Source: Mollicutes bacterium (GTDB lineage: Bacteria > Bacillota_I > Bacilli_A > RF39 > UBA660). Taken from it: 64,000 nucleotides of DNA. Position numbers and translations under genes: made by a program. The notes under the pieces are model-generated. The model ran no database searches. It saw nothing but the letters and a program-made list of their open reading frames with translations, and was not told the DNA's origin. The stretch lies in contig SFOJ01000004.1 of assembly GCA_004552445.1 (NCBI GenBank), forward strand, positions 32,756 through 96,755. Reading direction: 5' to 3'. This document shows positions 55,313 through 63,403 of this stretch, in pieces (the stretch's first letter is position 1; each line of letters starts with the position of its first letter).

Positions 55313-56390
55313 AATCTGTTTCCTTTAATATATCCTTTAAATCTATCTTTTTTAAAAATTCTTTTATAGTTTCTTTATCGTTTGATAACTCTCCTACCAT
55401 TATTTTTCTTTCTATATATTTATATATTTTTTTTACATATTTTACATCTATATACTTAGCAATTTCTTGAGGTGTAATATCCATTTCAATTACACTATGT
55501 AATTTTCCTATTTCTTCAAATGAATTCACTGATTCATCTAACCCTAATATATAACTTGCGTTCTTTGTTATTATATCACTATATATAATTAATTCTCTAG
55601 TGTTAATTGAACCTTTTTTTATCATATTTGAAATATATGCTACTACTGTCTTTTCACTATTTGAAAATGGTAAAGTTGTCTCTATTTGAGCCCATATGCC
55701 ATATTTATCGTATGCTTTATGTATTTTATTATATTTAATATTTAAATATTTTCCTAAATCATACTTATTAACTAAGTCAAAAAACTTATCATAGTGATTA
55801 GATTCAAATATTTTATCTAGTTCTTTTCTTATATATTCTTTAGGTATTTGATTAATTACTTTTCCTTTAGTTTCTAGAAATGATTTAATTTCATCATCTA
55901 GCTCAAAGTCTAAAGTACATGAGAATCTAATAGCTCTAATAATTCTGGTTTTATCTTCTAATAGTTTTTCTTCAGTATCTCCAACTACTCTAATTATTCT
56001 ATTATTTAAGTCTTCTTTGGCTCCTAGTATATCTATTAGACTTCCATTATGATCTAATGCAAACGTATTAATAGTAAAATCTCTTCTTAATAAGTCTGTC
56101 TTTAAATCTTTAGCATATTCTAATTTTACAGGTTTATTCTTTTTATATTCTAGTTCTTTTCTATAAGATGTAATATCGTATGTATATTCCCCATCTTTAA
56201 TATGGTAACTAAAATAATTTTTATTAGCCTTTCCGGTGTCTTTAAATATCTTAATTATGTCATCTACTTTAGCATTTGTACATATGTCTATATCTTTAGA
56301 ATCATACCCAAGCAAATAATCACGTACATAACCACCAACTATATAGCACTCAAAACCCTCTTCAATTATTTTATCTATTATCTCTTTCAT
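55305..56390 (-). CDS. cca: tRNA nucleotidyltransferase (CCA-adding enzyme)
   Basis: A 361-residue class II nucleotidyltransferase: YIVGGYVRDYLLGYDSKDIDICT (GG, RRD-type and DxD metal site), RRDFTINTFALD, motif E region AIRFSC, and C-terminal tRNA-binding helices. Adds or repairs the 3' CCA, though the tRNAs visible here already encode CCA. It could be a poly(A) polymerase of the same class, but the compact size favours CCA addition. Confidence 0.92.
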   Translation of the reverse strand: MKEIIDKIIEEGFECYIVGGYVRDYLLGYDSKDIDICTNAKVDDIIKIFKDTGKANKNYFSYHIKDGEYTYDITSYRKELEYKKNKPVKLEYAKDLKTDLLRRDFTINTFALDHNGSLIDILGAKEDLNNRIIRVVGDTEEKLLEDKTRIIRAIRFSCTLDFELDDEIKSFLETKGKVINQIPKEYIRKELDKIFESNHYDKFFDLVNKYDLGKYLNIKYNKIHKAYDKYGIWAQIETTLPFSNSEKTVVAYISNMIKKGSINTRELIIYSDIITKNASYILGLDESVNSFEEIGKLHSVIEMDITPQEIAKYIDVKYVKKIYKYIERKIMVGELSNDKETIKEFLKKIDLKDILKETDYE

Positions 56391-56425
56391 ATTTTTATTT
56401 TAACACAATTAATATTTTTTTCCAA

Positions 56426-56446
56426 TAAAAAAAGCCCGGAGGCTTT
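56426..56446 (-). terminator. intrinsic terminator after hup
   Basis: GCC-TCCG-GGC hairpin extended by A/U pairs, with U run, just after the hup stop. Confidence 0.75.
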
Positions 56447-56449
56447 TTA

Positions 56450-56722
56450 TTAATTTAAAGCTTCTTTTAATTTGCTTCCAGCTTTAAATGATGCTGCAAC
56501 AGTTGCAGGAATTTTCATTGGTTCTTTAGTTAATGGATTGATTCCATCTCTTGCTGCTCTTTGTTTAGCAGTAAATGTTCCAAATCCTACTAAGGCAACT
56601 TTTCCTTCTTTTTTAAGTCCAGTTGTGATTCCTTCAATTGTAGCTTCTAATGCTCTTTGTGCATCAGCTTTAGTTAATCCGGCTTTAGCAGCAACGAATT
56701 CTACTAATTCAGTTTTACTCAT
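56450..56722 (-). CDS. hup: HU family DNA-binding protein
   Basis: A 90-residue nucleoid protein: helical dimer part (ELVEFVAAKAGLTKADAQ) and the DNA-binding arm FTAKQRAARDGINPLTKEP, ending AGSKLKEALN. GGGAGGTAATTTACG before ATG. Its leader holds a perfect hairpin (56751-56777). A promoter TTGCAA-16-TACAAT lies just upstream. Confidence 0.96.
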   Translation of the reverse strand: MSKTELVEFVAAKAGLTKADAQRALEATIEGITTGLKKEGKVALVGFGTFTAKQRAARDGINPLTKEPMKIPATVAASFKAGSKLKEALN

Positions 56723-56750
56723 CGTAAATTACCTCCCATTTTCTACTTGG

Positions 56751-56777
56751 GCATCGCATATATTTTTCATACGATGC
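56751..56777 (-). promoter_or_regulatory. hairpin in hup leader
   Basis: GCATCGTAT ... ATATGCGATGC stem-loop in the untranslated leader, between the promoter and the Shine-Dalgarno. No U run follows, so it is not a terminator; it may stabilise or regulate the mRNA. Confidence 0.5.
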
Positions 56778-56851
56778 TTACATATTAATTGTAGCATAAC
56801 TCATATAAATTGCAAGCAAATTGATGGTTTTTTTACATAATTATCATAAAA

Positions 56852-56882
56852 AAAAACTAAAAATCGTATAATTCTTAGTCTT
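56852..56882 (-). terminator. terminator after topA
   Basis: ACTAAGAAT/ATTTTTAGT hairpin followed by a run of eight U on the minus strand. Confidence 0.65.
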
Positions 56883-56891
56883 TATATACTT

Positions 56892-58958
56892 TTATTCTTT
56901 ATTTTTCTTAATATATTTACACTTTGGATAATTTGAACATGCTATAAATTTGCCATATTTGCCTTTTCTCTCAACTAGTTTATTTCCACATTCTGGGCAT
57001 GTTTCTTCTAGTTCTTTTGGTTCTTCTTGTTTAATATATTTACATTTTGGATAATTTGAGCATGCTGTAAATTCACCATATTTACCTTTTCTAACAACCA
57101 TTTTACTTCCACATTCTGGGCATGTTTCCCCTGTCTCAACTGGTTCTTCTTTTTCTTCTTTCTTAATATATTTACATTCTGGATAATTTGAGCATGCTGT
57201 AAACTTACCATATTTACCTTTTCTAATCACTAGCGGATTTCCACATTCTGGACATGTTTCTCCAGTTTCTTCTGGTGATTCTTTTTCCATTTCTTTAAAT
57301 GCTTTTTGAAGTAATGGTTCAAAATCTTTATAAAATTTATCAAGTACTGTATACCATATCAATTTACCATCAGCTATTTCATCTAATTCAGTCTCCATAG
57401 CAGCGGTATAATTTACATTAATAATTGATGAAAAGAATTCTTGAAGTTTATCTGTTACAATAACACCTATCTCAGTTGGATAGAATTTTTTATCTTTTAA
57501 ACTTACGTACTTTCTTTCTTCTAGAACACTGATTATTTTTGCATAAGTACTTGGTCTTCCTATTCCTAACTTCTCAAGTTCTGCGATTAATTTAGCCTCA
57601 GTATATCTTGATTTTGGCTCCGTAAAGTGTTGAATCTTATATACTTTTGATGCGACAATAACTTTTGATTTATAATTTGCAAAGTCAGGAAGAATTGTAT
57701 CTTCTGAATCTTCAAAATCTTTATATACTTTTAAGTAACCATCAAATACTAATATTGATCCATTTGCTCTAAAAATATAACCATTATTTTCTAGGTCAAC
57801 ACATGTCGCTTCTACTTTAGCATCTGCCATTAATGAACTTAATGTTCTTATATAAATCAAGTTATATAATTTAAATTCATCTGGTTTTAAGTATTTTTTT
57901 ACTGATTCTGGTGTTCTTAAAATACTTGTTGGTCTTATTGCTTCATGAGCATCTTGAATGTTTTCTGTTTTCTTTGATTTTTTCTTATAACCAACATATT
58001 CTTTTCCATAGTTCTTTTCTATATATTTTTCTGTGTCATTAACAAATAAATCAGATAATCTTATTGAATCTGTTCTCATATATGAAATCAAACCAACTGT
58101 CTCATTTCCTAAAGATATTCCTTCATATAGTTTTTGTGCTATACTCATTGTTTTTGATGCTGAATATCCTAAACGAGTTGATGCCATTTGAGTAAGTGTA
58201 CTTGTTGTAAAGGGTAATTTGCTTTGTTTATTTTTTAGTTTTTTATCTACTGAAGCAATGTTATATGCATTTGAAAGTGAGGTTATAATATCATCTGCTT
58301 CTTTTGATGATTTAACTTCTATATCTTTTCCATTATATTTCTTTAGTTCTGCTTTAAAATCTTTAAAATCTGCTTCAATTGTATAATATTCTTCAGGAAC
58401 AAATGTTTCTATTTCACGTTCTCTATCAACAATAAGTTTTAATGCTACACTTTGTACTCTACCAGCACTTTTACCATCTGTTTTAGATTGCATTAACTTA
58501 CTCAATCTAAAACCAATTATTCTATCAAGTATTCTTCTTGATTCCTGACTATGTACTAGTTCTATATCTATTTTTCTAGGATGAGTAAATGCTTCTTTTA
58601 TAGCGGGTTCAGTTATTTCATTAAATACTACTCTACTATAATTGTCATTCTTTATATCAAGAGCTTCTTTTAAATGCCAACTTATTGCTTCTCCTTCACG
58701 ATCTGGATCGGTTGCTAGTATAACATTATCACTAGATTTAACTTCTTTTTTAAGTTCGTTTACTAATTTAGTTTTACCAGGCATTAATTTATAATTTGGC
58801 TTAAAATTATCTTCTAAGTCCACACCTAATCCATATTTACCAGTAGTTGCTAAATCACGAATATGTCCTTTAGAAGATAATACTTTATAATCTTTGCCTA
58901 AATATTTTTCTATTGTTTTACTTTTACTTGGACTTTCTACGATTACTAGATTCTTCAT
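56892..58958 (-). CDS. topA: DNA topoisomerase I
   Basis: A 688-residue type IA topoisomerase that relaxes negative supercoils. TOPRIM (VIVESPSKSKTIEKYLG, ATDPDREGEAISWHL), active-site region LISYMRTDSIRLS (Tyr nucleophile) and HEAIRPTS. The C-terminus has three zinc ribbons of the form ETCPECGN-x6-RKGKYGKF-x-ACSNYP-x-CKYIK; the three encode nearly repeated DNA at 56910-57270. Complete length. Confidence 0.97.
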   Translation of the reverse strand: MKNLVIVESPSKSKTIEKYLGKDYKVLSSKGHIRDLATTGKYGLGVDLEDNFKPNYKLMPGKTKLVNELKKEVKSSDNVILATDPDREGEAISWHLKEALDIKNDNYSRVVFNEITEPAIKEAFTHPRKIDIELVHSQESRRILDRIIGFRLSKLMQSKTDGKSAGRVQSVALKLIVDREREIETFVPEEYYTIEADFKDFKAELKKYNGKDIEVKSSKEADDIITSLSNAYNIASVDKKLKNKQSKLPFTTSTLTQMASTRLGYSASKTMSIAQKLYEGISLGNETVGLISYMRTDSIRLSDLFVNDTEKYIEKNYGKEYVGYKKKSKKTENIQDAHEAIRPTSILRTPESVKKYLKPDEFKLYNLIYIRTLSSLMADAKVEATCVDLENNGYIFRANGSILVFDGYLKVYKDFEDSEDTILPDFANYKSKVIVASKVYKIQHFTEPKSRYTEAKLIAELEKLGIGRPSTYAKIISVLEERKYVSLKDKKFYPTEIGVIVTDKLQEFFSSIINVNYTAAMETELDEIADGKLIWYTVLDKFYKDFEPLLQKAFKEMEKESPEETGETCPECGNPLVIRKGKYGKFTACSNYPECKYIKKEEKEEPVETGETCPECGSKMVVRKGKYGEFTACSNYPKCKYIKQEEPKELEETCPECGNKLVERKGKYGKFIACSNYPKCKYIKKNKE
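56905..57275 (-). repeat. three tandem zinc-ribbon coding repeats in topA
   Basis: Three copies of about 40 codons, each with two CxxC-type pairs. High DNA identity between copies suggests recent duplication or gene conversion. Confidence 0.85.
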
Positions 58959-59039
58959 ATTTCTCCCTTATCTTTTGTTTGTCTTTCCCTTTAAATAATA
59001 TTATACATTTAAAATTGCTTTGTCAAGATATCAATACCT

Positions 59040-59067
59040 AAAAAAAGATACATATTTCTATGTATCA
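59040..59067 (-). terminator. intrinsic terminator after BspA-like gene
   Basis: GATACATAGAAATATGTATC hairpin followed by seven U on the minus strand. Confidence 0.85.
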
Positions 59068-59068
59068 A

Positions 59069-60637
59069 TTATTTGCGAGTGAAATATCCAGGATTACTTG
59101 TTCCACCATCTATTCTTGCATATGTTTTATCAACATACGAACCATTATATGTTGTTCCAGCACCACCAACTAGTTTAGTAGTATTATAAAACATATTAGT
59201 TGATGAAGTAACAACATTCGTATTAAACTTATCACTTGCATATATAGTTTTTAGATTAGTATTACTATAAAACATCCAACCCATATTGGTTACGTTGCTT
59301 GTATTAAAACTACTTAAATCTAAAGTTATAATTTTAGTGTAACCAAACATCCAACCCATATCAATTACATTGCTTGTATTAAAACTACTTATGTCTAAAG
59401 ATGTGACTGCACTACCTTGAAACATATAACTCATATCTGTTACATTGCTTGTATCAAAACTACTTAAATCTAAAGTTATGGCTGCACTACTACCAAACAT
59501 ATATCTCATATCAGTTACATTACTTGTATCAAAACTACTTAAATCTAGAGTTGTGGCTGCACTATTATAAAACATATATCTCATATCTGTTACTTTACTT
59601 GTATTAAAACTACTTAAATCTAGAGTTTTGGCAGCACTATTAAAAAACATCTGATTCATATCTGTTACATTGCTTGTATTAAAACTACTTAAATCTAGAG
59701 TTGTGGCTGCACTACCATTAAACATCTGACTCATATCTGTTACTTTACTTGTATTAAAATTACTTAAGGCTAAGGTTTTTGATGGGCTTCCTCTAAACAT
59801 ATTACTCATATTTGTTACATTGCTTGTATCAAAACTACTTAAATCTAGAGTTGTGGCAGCACTATTAAAAAACATCTGATTCATAGATGTAATTGGTTTA
59901 TTATTTATGTATGTACATAGTTTACTTGTTACAGGTTCAGTACTAGTTTTATCTGTAAGTTGTACTCCCCAACCATCTGTAGCTATACCTTTCCATGCTA
60001 GACCATCTGATGAGTAAATGCCTTCTTGCATATATCTATAAGTGTATTGTCCTTTTACATACTCTGTCCCAATAGTAATATCATTATCTGTCTCACAAAA
60101 ATATGTATTATTACTAGGTGTTTCTAAAGTTGTAATTTCAGTATATGTGTTTGGTACTTCAACATCTTGTAATGTATTTGTACTATATCCTCCGCTTACT
60201 TTAAATGTTATACTTTGATTTGAAGTACTATTATTTATTATTTTAAGTTTTATATTATTTGAAGATTTATTTTCTATTGAATCACTTGGTGCTTTATAAC
60301 TAGTTATTTCATCATTAGTATTTTTTGATTGAACATAATAACTAATAGAAATATTATTATTATTCGAATATAAAAGTTTATAATATGTTTTTATTTCATT
60401 TTGGTTAGTTAAATTTATATCTACTATAGTTTCACCTGCTGGAATAGTAAGTGTATTAGTACTTTTTCCATCTATAGTTATTGCATACTTTAATTCTCCA
60501 ATATACATTTCTGCTGCTTTTTTAGATTCAATATTTATTTTAAAATATGAAAAACTATATGTAAGAAGTATACATACTGCTAGTACTATAGATATAACAC
60601 CTATATATTGTTTTACATAATCAACTATCTTTTGCAT
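59069..60637 (-). CDS. BspA-family surface protein with 24-25-residue repeats
   Basis: A 522-residue membrane-anchored surface protein. TM helix near residues 8-35 (IGVISIVLAVCILLTYSF), a beta-rich region of about 190 residues, then eight consecutive DUF285/BspA-type leucine-rich repeats (about 255-455), each built on LDLSSF(D/N)TSNVTDM-x-x-MF. The last 70 residues form a non-repetitive cap (YARIDGGTSNPGYFTRK). Such proteins bind host or cell-surface ligands; that is known for the family, not shown here. ATG 60637 follows AGAGGTTAAT, directly after a terminator hairpin, so read-through controls expression. Confidence 0.9.
   Translation of the reverse strand: MQKIVDYVKQYIGVISIVLAVCILLTYSFSYFKINIESKKAAEMYIGELKYAITIDGKSTNTLTIPAGETIVDINLTNQNEIKTYYKLLYSNNNNISISYYVQSKNTNDEITSYKAPSDSIENKSSNNIKLKIINNSTSNQSITFKVSGGYSTNTLQDVEVPNTYTEITTLETPSNNTYFCETDNDITIGTEYVKGQYTYRYMQEGIYSSDGLAWKGIATDGWGVQLTDKTSTEPVTSKLCTYINNKPITSMNQMFFNSAATTLDLSSFDTSNVTNMSNMFRGSPSKTLALSNFNTSKVTDMSQMFNGSAATTLDLSSFNTSNVTDMNQMFFNSAAKTLDLSSFNTSKVTDMRYMFYNSAATTLDLSSFDTSNVTDMRYMFGSSAAITLDLSSFDTSNVTDMSYMFQGSAVTSLDISSFNTSNVIDMGWMFGYTKIITLDLSSFNTSNVTNMGWMFYSNTNLKTIYASDKFNTNVVTSSTNMFYNTTKLVGGAGTTYNGSYVDKTYARIDGGTSNPGYFTRK
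59255..59895 (-). repeat. nucleotide-level BspA coding repeats
   Basis: Eight units of about 70-75 bp repeat nearly exactly at DNA level (for example ACATTGCTTGTATTAAAACT recurs, with small variants, in each). They correspond to the protein repeats. Confidence 0.85.
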
Positions 60638-60646
60638 ATTAACCTC

Positions 60647-60672
60647 TAAAAAAGAGTTCATTTAAGAACTCT
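60647..60672 (-). terminator. terminator between CotYZ-like and BspA-like genes
   Basis: AGAGTTC/GAACTCT hairpin and six U, ending only a few bases before the next Shine-Dalgarno. It begins inside the stop region of the CotYZ-like gene. Confidence 0.8.
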
Positions 60673-61102
60673 ATAAGCATTCTATGAATGTATCATTTAA
60701 ACATCTTATTGCGCATAAGCAATTGCAATCCATTGTAAATAATGAATCTGTACTTACATAAGGATAAAGTGATGTAGTATCTGGATTAGCAGCAAGTACT
60801 CTAAATGTACAGCAACATCCATCTATTTTTTCAACTCTAAATACACTACTATTAGTATCTGTTTCACTTCTACTTATAGGCATACTAAATGGTGTTCCAT
60901 TTCCAGCACAAGTATATAACATTATTGGACGAGTATTACAAATAACACAATTTGTTCCGCCACCTAATGCAGGTCTATCACAAGAAAGTAAACAACTATC
61001 TGGACAAGCATTAGATTGTAAAACATTGATAACTTGCAAAATTTCCATTATACAATTATCACATTTATTGCAATTGTTATTATCATTATTATTATTACAC
61101 AT
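60671..61102 (-). CDS. CotY/CotZ-like spore coat protein
   Basis: A 143-residue cysteine-rich protein: NCNKCDNCIMEILQVINVLQ start, DSCLLSCDRPALGG, a central ILYTCAGNGTPF-like strand, FRVEKIDGCCCTFRVLA and final CNCLCAIRCLNDT. This order matches ExsY/CotY/CotZ, cysteine-rich proteins of the spore crust and coat. GGAGTGGATTAT decides ATG 61102. It is followed by a terminator and the BspA-like gene. Expression is expected in the mother cell, late in sporulation. Confidence 0.85.
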   Translation of the reverse strand: MCNNNNDNNNCNKCDNCIMEILQVINVLQSNACPDSCLLSCDRPALGGGTNCVICNTRPIMLYTCAGNGTPFSMPISRSETDTNSSVFRVEKIDGCCCTFRVLAANPDTTSLYPYVSTDSLFTMDCNCLCAIRCLNDTFIECL

Positions 61103-61209
61103 ATAATCCACTCCTTTATTTCTATTCATTAATATGGTATGAATTATAGTATTTTTTAGTTACATTATTTACCTATTATTTAATATATATTGGAGTTAAA
61201 TTTTTATCA

Positions 61210-61236
61210 TAAAAAAAGAACTATTACTAGTTCTCA
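61210..61236 (-). terminator. intrinsic terminator after rpmA
   Basis: AGAACTA/TAGTTCT hairpin followed by seven U on the minus strand, overlapping the L27 stop. Confidence 0.85.
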
Positions 61237-61709
61237 TAAACACTAACTTGTTTTTTATCTTTTCCTTTTCTTTCAAACTTTACATTTCCGCTAACTTTAG
61301 CATATAAAGTATGATCTTTACCCATACCTACGTTAGTACCTGGATAAATCTTAGTTCCTCTTTGACGATAGATAATAGCTCCAGCTTTAGCAACTTGTCC
61401 ATCACTAAGTTTAGCTCCTAATCTACGACCAGCAGAATCTCTACCATTCTTTGTAGAACCAACACCTTTTTTAGATGCGAATAATTGTATATTTAAATTC
61501 ATTTTAAACATCTTGAGTCTATTTGTTATATTATCTTTCTTAATATTAATAATCTTTAAATCATTAGTATCAGTATAACTAATAGCTTCTTTGTCAAATT
61601 CAAGTATTGCATTTATTGTTGTAATAATCATTGTACTAAAAGATGCACAAACTATGTCTTTTCCATAATCTGCATATCCTGCATGACCACTTATTTCTAC
61701 TCTAATCAT
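61227..61709 (-). CDS. rpmA: in-frame fusion of Prp protease and ribosomal protein L27
   Basis: A 160-residue frame holding two proteins. Residues 1-66 are the N-terminal two thirds of Prp (ribosomal processing cysteine protease), with catalytic His9 (ISGHAGY) and Cys21 (DIVCASF) at the family spacing of 12. Residues 67-160 are complete L27 with its N-terminal extension: [11 protein letters not shown] precedes [15 protein letters not shown], the LN-x-QLF/A site Prp cleaves. The usual Prp C-terminal helix and stop are absent. Coupled to rplU as TAATG. No Shine-Dalgarno precedes the internal ATGs at 61511 and 61502, so L27 seems to be released from the fusion. An assembly deletion cannot be excluded. 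Confidence 0.8.
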   Translation of the reverse strand: MIRVEISGHAGYADYGKDIVCASFSTMIITTINAILEFDKEAISYTDTNDLKIINIKKDNITNRLKMFKMNLNIQLFASKKGVGSTKNGRDSAGRRLGAKLSDGQVAKAGAIIYRQRGTKIYPGTNVGMGKDHTLYAKVSGNVKFERKGKDKKQVSVYEN

Positions 61710-62008
61710 TACTTAGTAATAGATTTAATAAGAATCTTAGTATAAGGTTGTCTATGTCCTTGAGTTTTTCTATATTTTTTCTTTGGTTTATATTTAAATA
61801 CTAAAATCTTTTTTTGCTTTCCATGTTTTAACACTTTAGCAACAACCTTAGCTCCTTTAACAGTAGGAGTACCTACTTTACCATCAACATATAAAACTTC
61901 ATCAAAAACAACTTCTGATTCTACTTCATTATCTAGTTTTTCAATATATAGTTCTTGTCCTTCTTCAACCATATATTGTTTTCCACCAGTTACGAATATT
62001 GCTTTCAT
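61709..62008 (-). CDS. rplU: 50S ribosomal protein L21
   Basis: A 99-residue L21 ([56 protein letters not shown] in part). First of rplU-prp-rpmA, with GGAGG before its ATG. Its stop TAA overlaps the next ATG. A structured L21 leader lies upstream. Confidence 0.97.
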   Translation of the reverse strand: MKAIFVTGGKQYMVEEGQELYIEKLDNEVESEVVFDEVLYVDGKVGTPTVKGAKVVAKVLKHGKQKKILVFKYKPKKKYRKTQGHRQPYTKILIKSITK

Positions 62009-62019
62009 TTTATTCCTCC

Positions 62020-62110
62020 TTCAATAAGACTCGCTCTTAAGGTAAGATTACTCTTTTTTGTTGACCTTCTCAATGCGGTTGTAGAGAAAGATTTCTACAA
62101 ACATGGATAT
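62020..62110 (-). promoter_or_regulatory. L21 leader (ribosomal autoregulatory element)
   Basis: Minus-strand leader of rplU with hairpin TGTAGA-N8-TCTACA (62087-62106) and a downstream paired region around CTTACC/GGTAAG and AAGAGCGAGTC before GAAGGAGG. Position and pairing fit the Firmicutes L21 leader that feeds back on rplU; the family match is from memory and not aligned. Confidence 0.55.
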
Positions 62111-62120
62111 TTTAGCATAT

Positions 62121-62855
62121 TTATTTATTCGTGTCAAATAATTTGCATAAGAAATCATATTCAAAAGTGTTATTTATTATATGCTTTCTATCTCTTTTCA
62201 TTTTGTACATACTTGAAACTATTATTGTCTTTTTAAAATTATATTTATTTATATAACGTTCTAGTAAAAATTTATTATATTTATACTTTAGATTAGTTAT
62301 TTCTATAATGATACTTTTTATTAAGAATAAAGTTAAAATTATTCCAAAAATTGTTTTGTTTTTTAAGATAAATAAACATATAAAAAATATACTTATTATT
62401 ATACTAATAATATTTGATAATCTATAAGAAAATAGTTTATCAAGTATTATATTTGTTAGTTTACCACCATCTAATGGAATAACAGGCATAAAATTAAATG
62501 ATATAAGTATTATATTTATTTTTTTTATAATTTTAAAAGTATGTTCAGTTATATATAAATTATTATATAGTATAAGAAGTAAAATAAAAAATAGTAGTTG
62601 AAAAATAATTCCACCTAATAAAACAAATAATTCTTTATTAGAGTTTACATTTAAGTCTTCATTATATATAGTAATACCACCAAATGGATAAAGTATTATT
62701 TTATCAAATTTAAAACCTATTATTTTAGCAAATATCATGTGTCCACATTCATGTATTAAAATTGTTATTAAGAATAAATATACATATTCAAAATATCCAG
62801 CTAAAAAGGATAATAATAAACATATATAAGTAGAATTGTTTATATTAATTTTCAT
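62121..62855 (-). CDS. spoIVFB: SpoIVFB intramembrane metalloprotease (site-2 protease)
   Basis: A 244-residue polytopic M50 protease with HECGH (HEXXH, TM1 site) and PLDGG (second zinc-ligand motif). In Bacillus it cleaves pro-sigma-K in the mother cell, controlled by SpoIVFA and BofA. Starts inside the end of the SpoIVFA-like gene (11-bp overlap). The neighbourhood spoIVFA-spoIVFB-rplU-prp-rpmA is that of Bacillus. Confidence 0.93.
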   Translation of the reverse strand: MKININNSTYICLLLSFLAGYFEYVYLFLITILIHECGHMIFAKIIGFKFDKIILYPFGGITIYNEDLNVNSNKELFVLLGGIIFQLLFFILLLILYNNLYITEHTFKIIKKINIILISFNFMPVIPLDGGKLTNIILDKLFSYRLSNIISIIISIFFICLFILKNKTIFGIILTLFLIKSIIIEITNLKYKYNKFLLERYINKYNFKKTIIVSSMYKMKRDRKHIINNTFEYDFLCKLFDTNK

Positions 62856-63402
62856 TTATCTCTATAGGTTTATCATCTTTTAAAAGAACATAGTAATATT
62901 CATCTGTTGCGCTTCCTATAACACTACCTTTTTCTACATAATCATAAAGCTTTATTTTGGGATTCAAATTTCCATACCAAGCATAATAACCATTACTTTG
63001 TTGTATAATTATGGTATTATTGTATCCATCTTTTTCTCCAATAAATGTTACTATTCCAGAATCATTTAAATATACATTTTCTTCTCCGTTTAATATAAAT
63101 TTAACTCCATCTTTATATTTTTCACTATTTCTATAATTTTTAGAAACATTTAAAGTGTTTTCTTTTGAGTCAAATATTCCTGTTATATTACTAATTAATT
63201 TATTAATTTTGCTAAAGTCAAATGTTGAGTTTAATACTTTATCTATGATAAATGCTTTAAAATTTGGATTATTGTTACTTATAATGATTACTAAAAAAGT
63301 AAATACTACAATAGTTATAAATTTACTAAGCAGATTCTTAAAAAAAGAATTTTTATTTGTATCTTTATGATTTTTATTATTTTTATATTCTTCGTATGTC
63401 AT
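62845..63402 (-). CDS. spoIVFA: SpoIVFA-like protein (degenerate M23 domain)
   Basis: A 185-residue bitopic protein: basic N-terminus, TM helix (about 28-44), then an extracytoplasmic lysostaphin-like (M23/LytM) domain (SGIVTFIGEKDGYNNTIII, YAWYGNLNPKIKLYDYVEKGSVIGSA). The usual YGHL His is Asn here, so it is a non-catalytic regulator, as SpoIVFA is. Position before spoIVFB supports the call. Confidence 0.85.
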   Translation of the reverse strand: MTYEEYKNNKNHKDTNKNSFFKNLLSKFITIVVFTFLVIIISNNNPNFKAFIIDKVLNSTFDFSKINKLISNITGIFDSKENTLNVSKNYRNSEKYKDGVKFILNGEENVYLNDSGIVTFIGEKDGYNNTIIIQQSNGYYAWYGNLNPKIKLYDYVEKGSVIGSATDEYYYVLLKDDKPIEINEN

Positions 63403-63403
63403 A

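Noticed and set aside
57008..57211. Antisense-like frame rich in Gln/Asn with repeated blocks
   Set aside because: It is another frame of the topA zinc-ribbon repeats and not a gene.
56905..57275. Three near-identical DNA blocks that also give a repeated frame in another reading
   Set aside because: They are the three zinc ribbons of topA; the alternative frames are shadows.
59255..59895. Regular 70-75 bp repeats suggestive of a CRISPR-like or minisatellite array
   Set aside because: They are in frame coding repeats of a BspA-type protein, with no spacers and no cas genes nearby.
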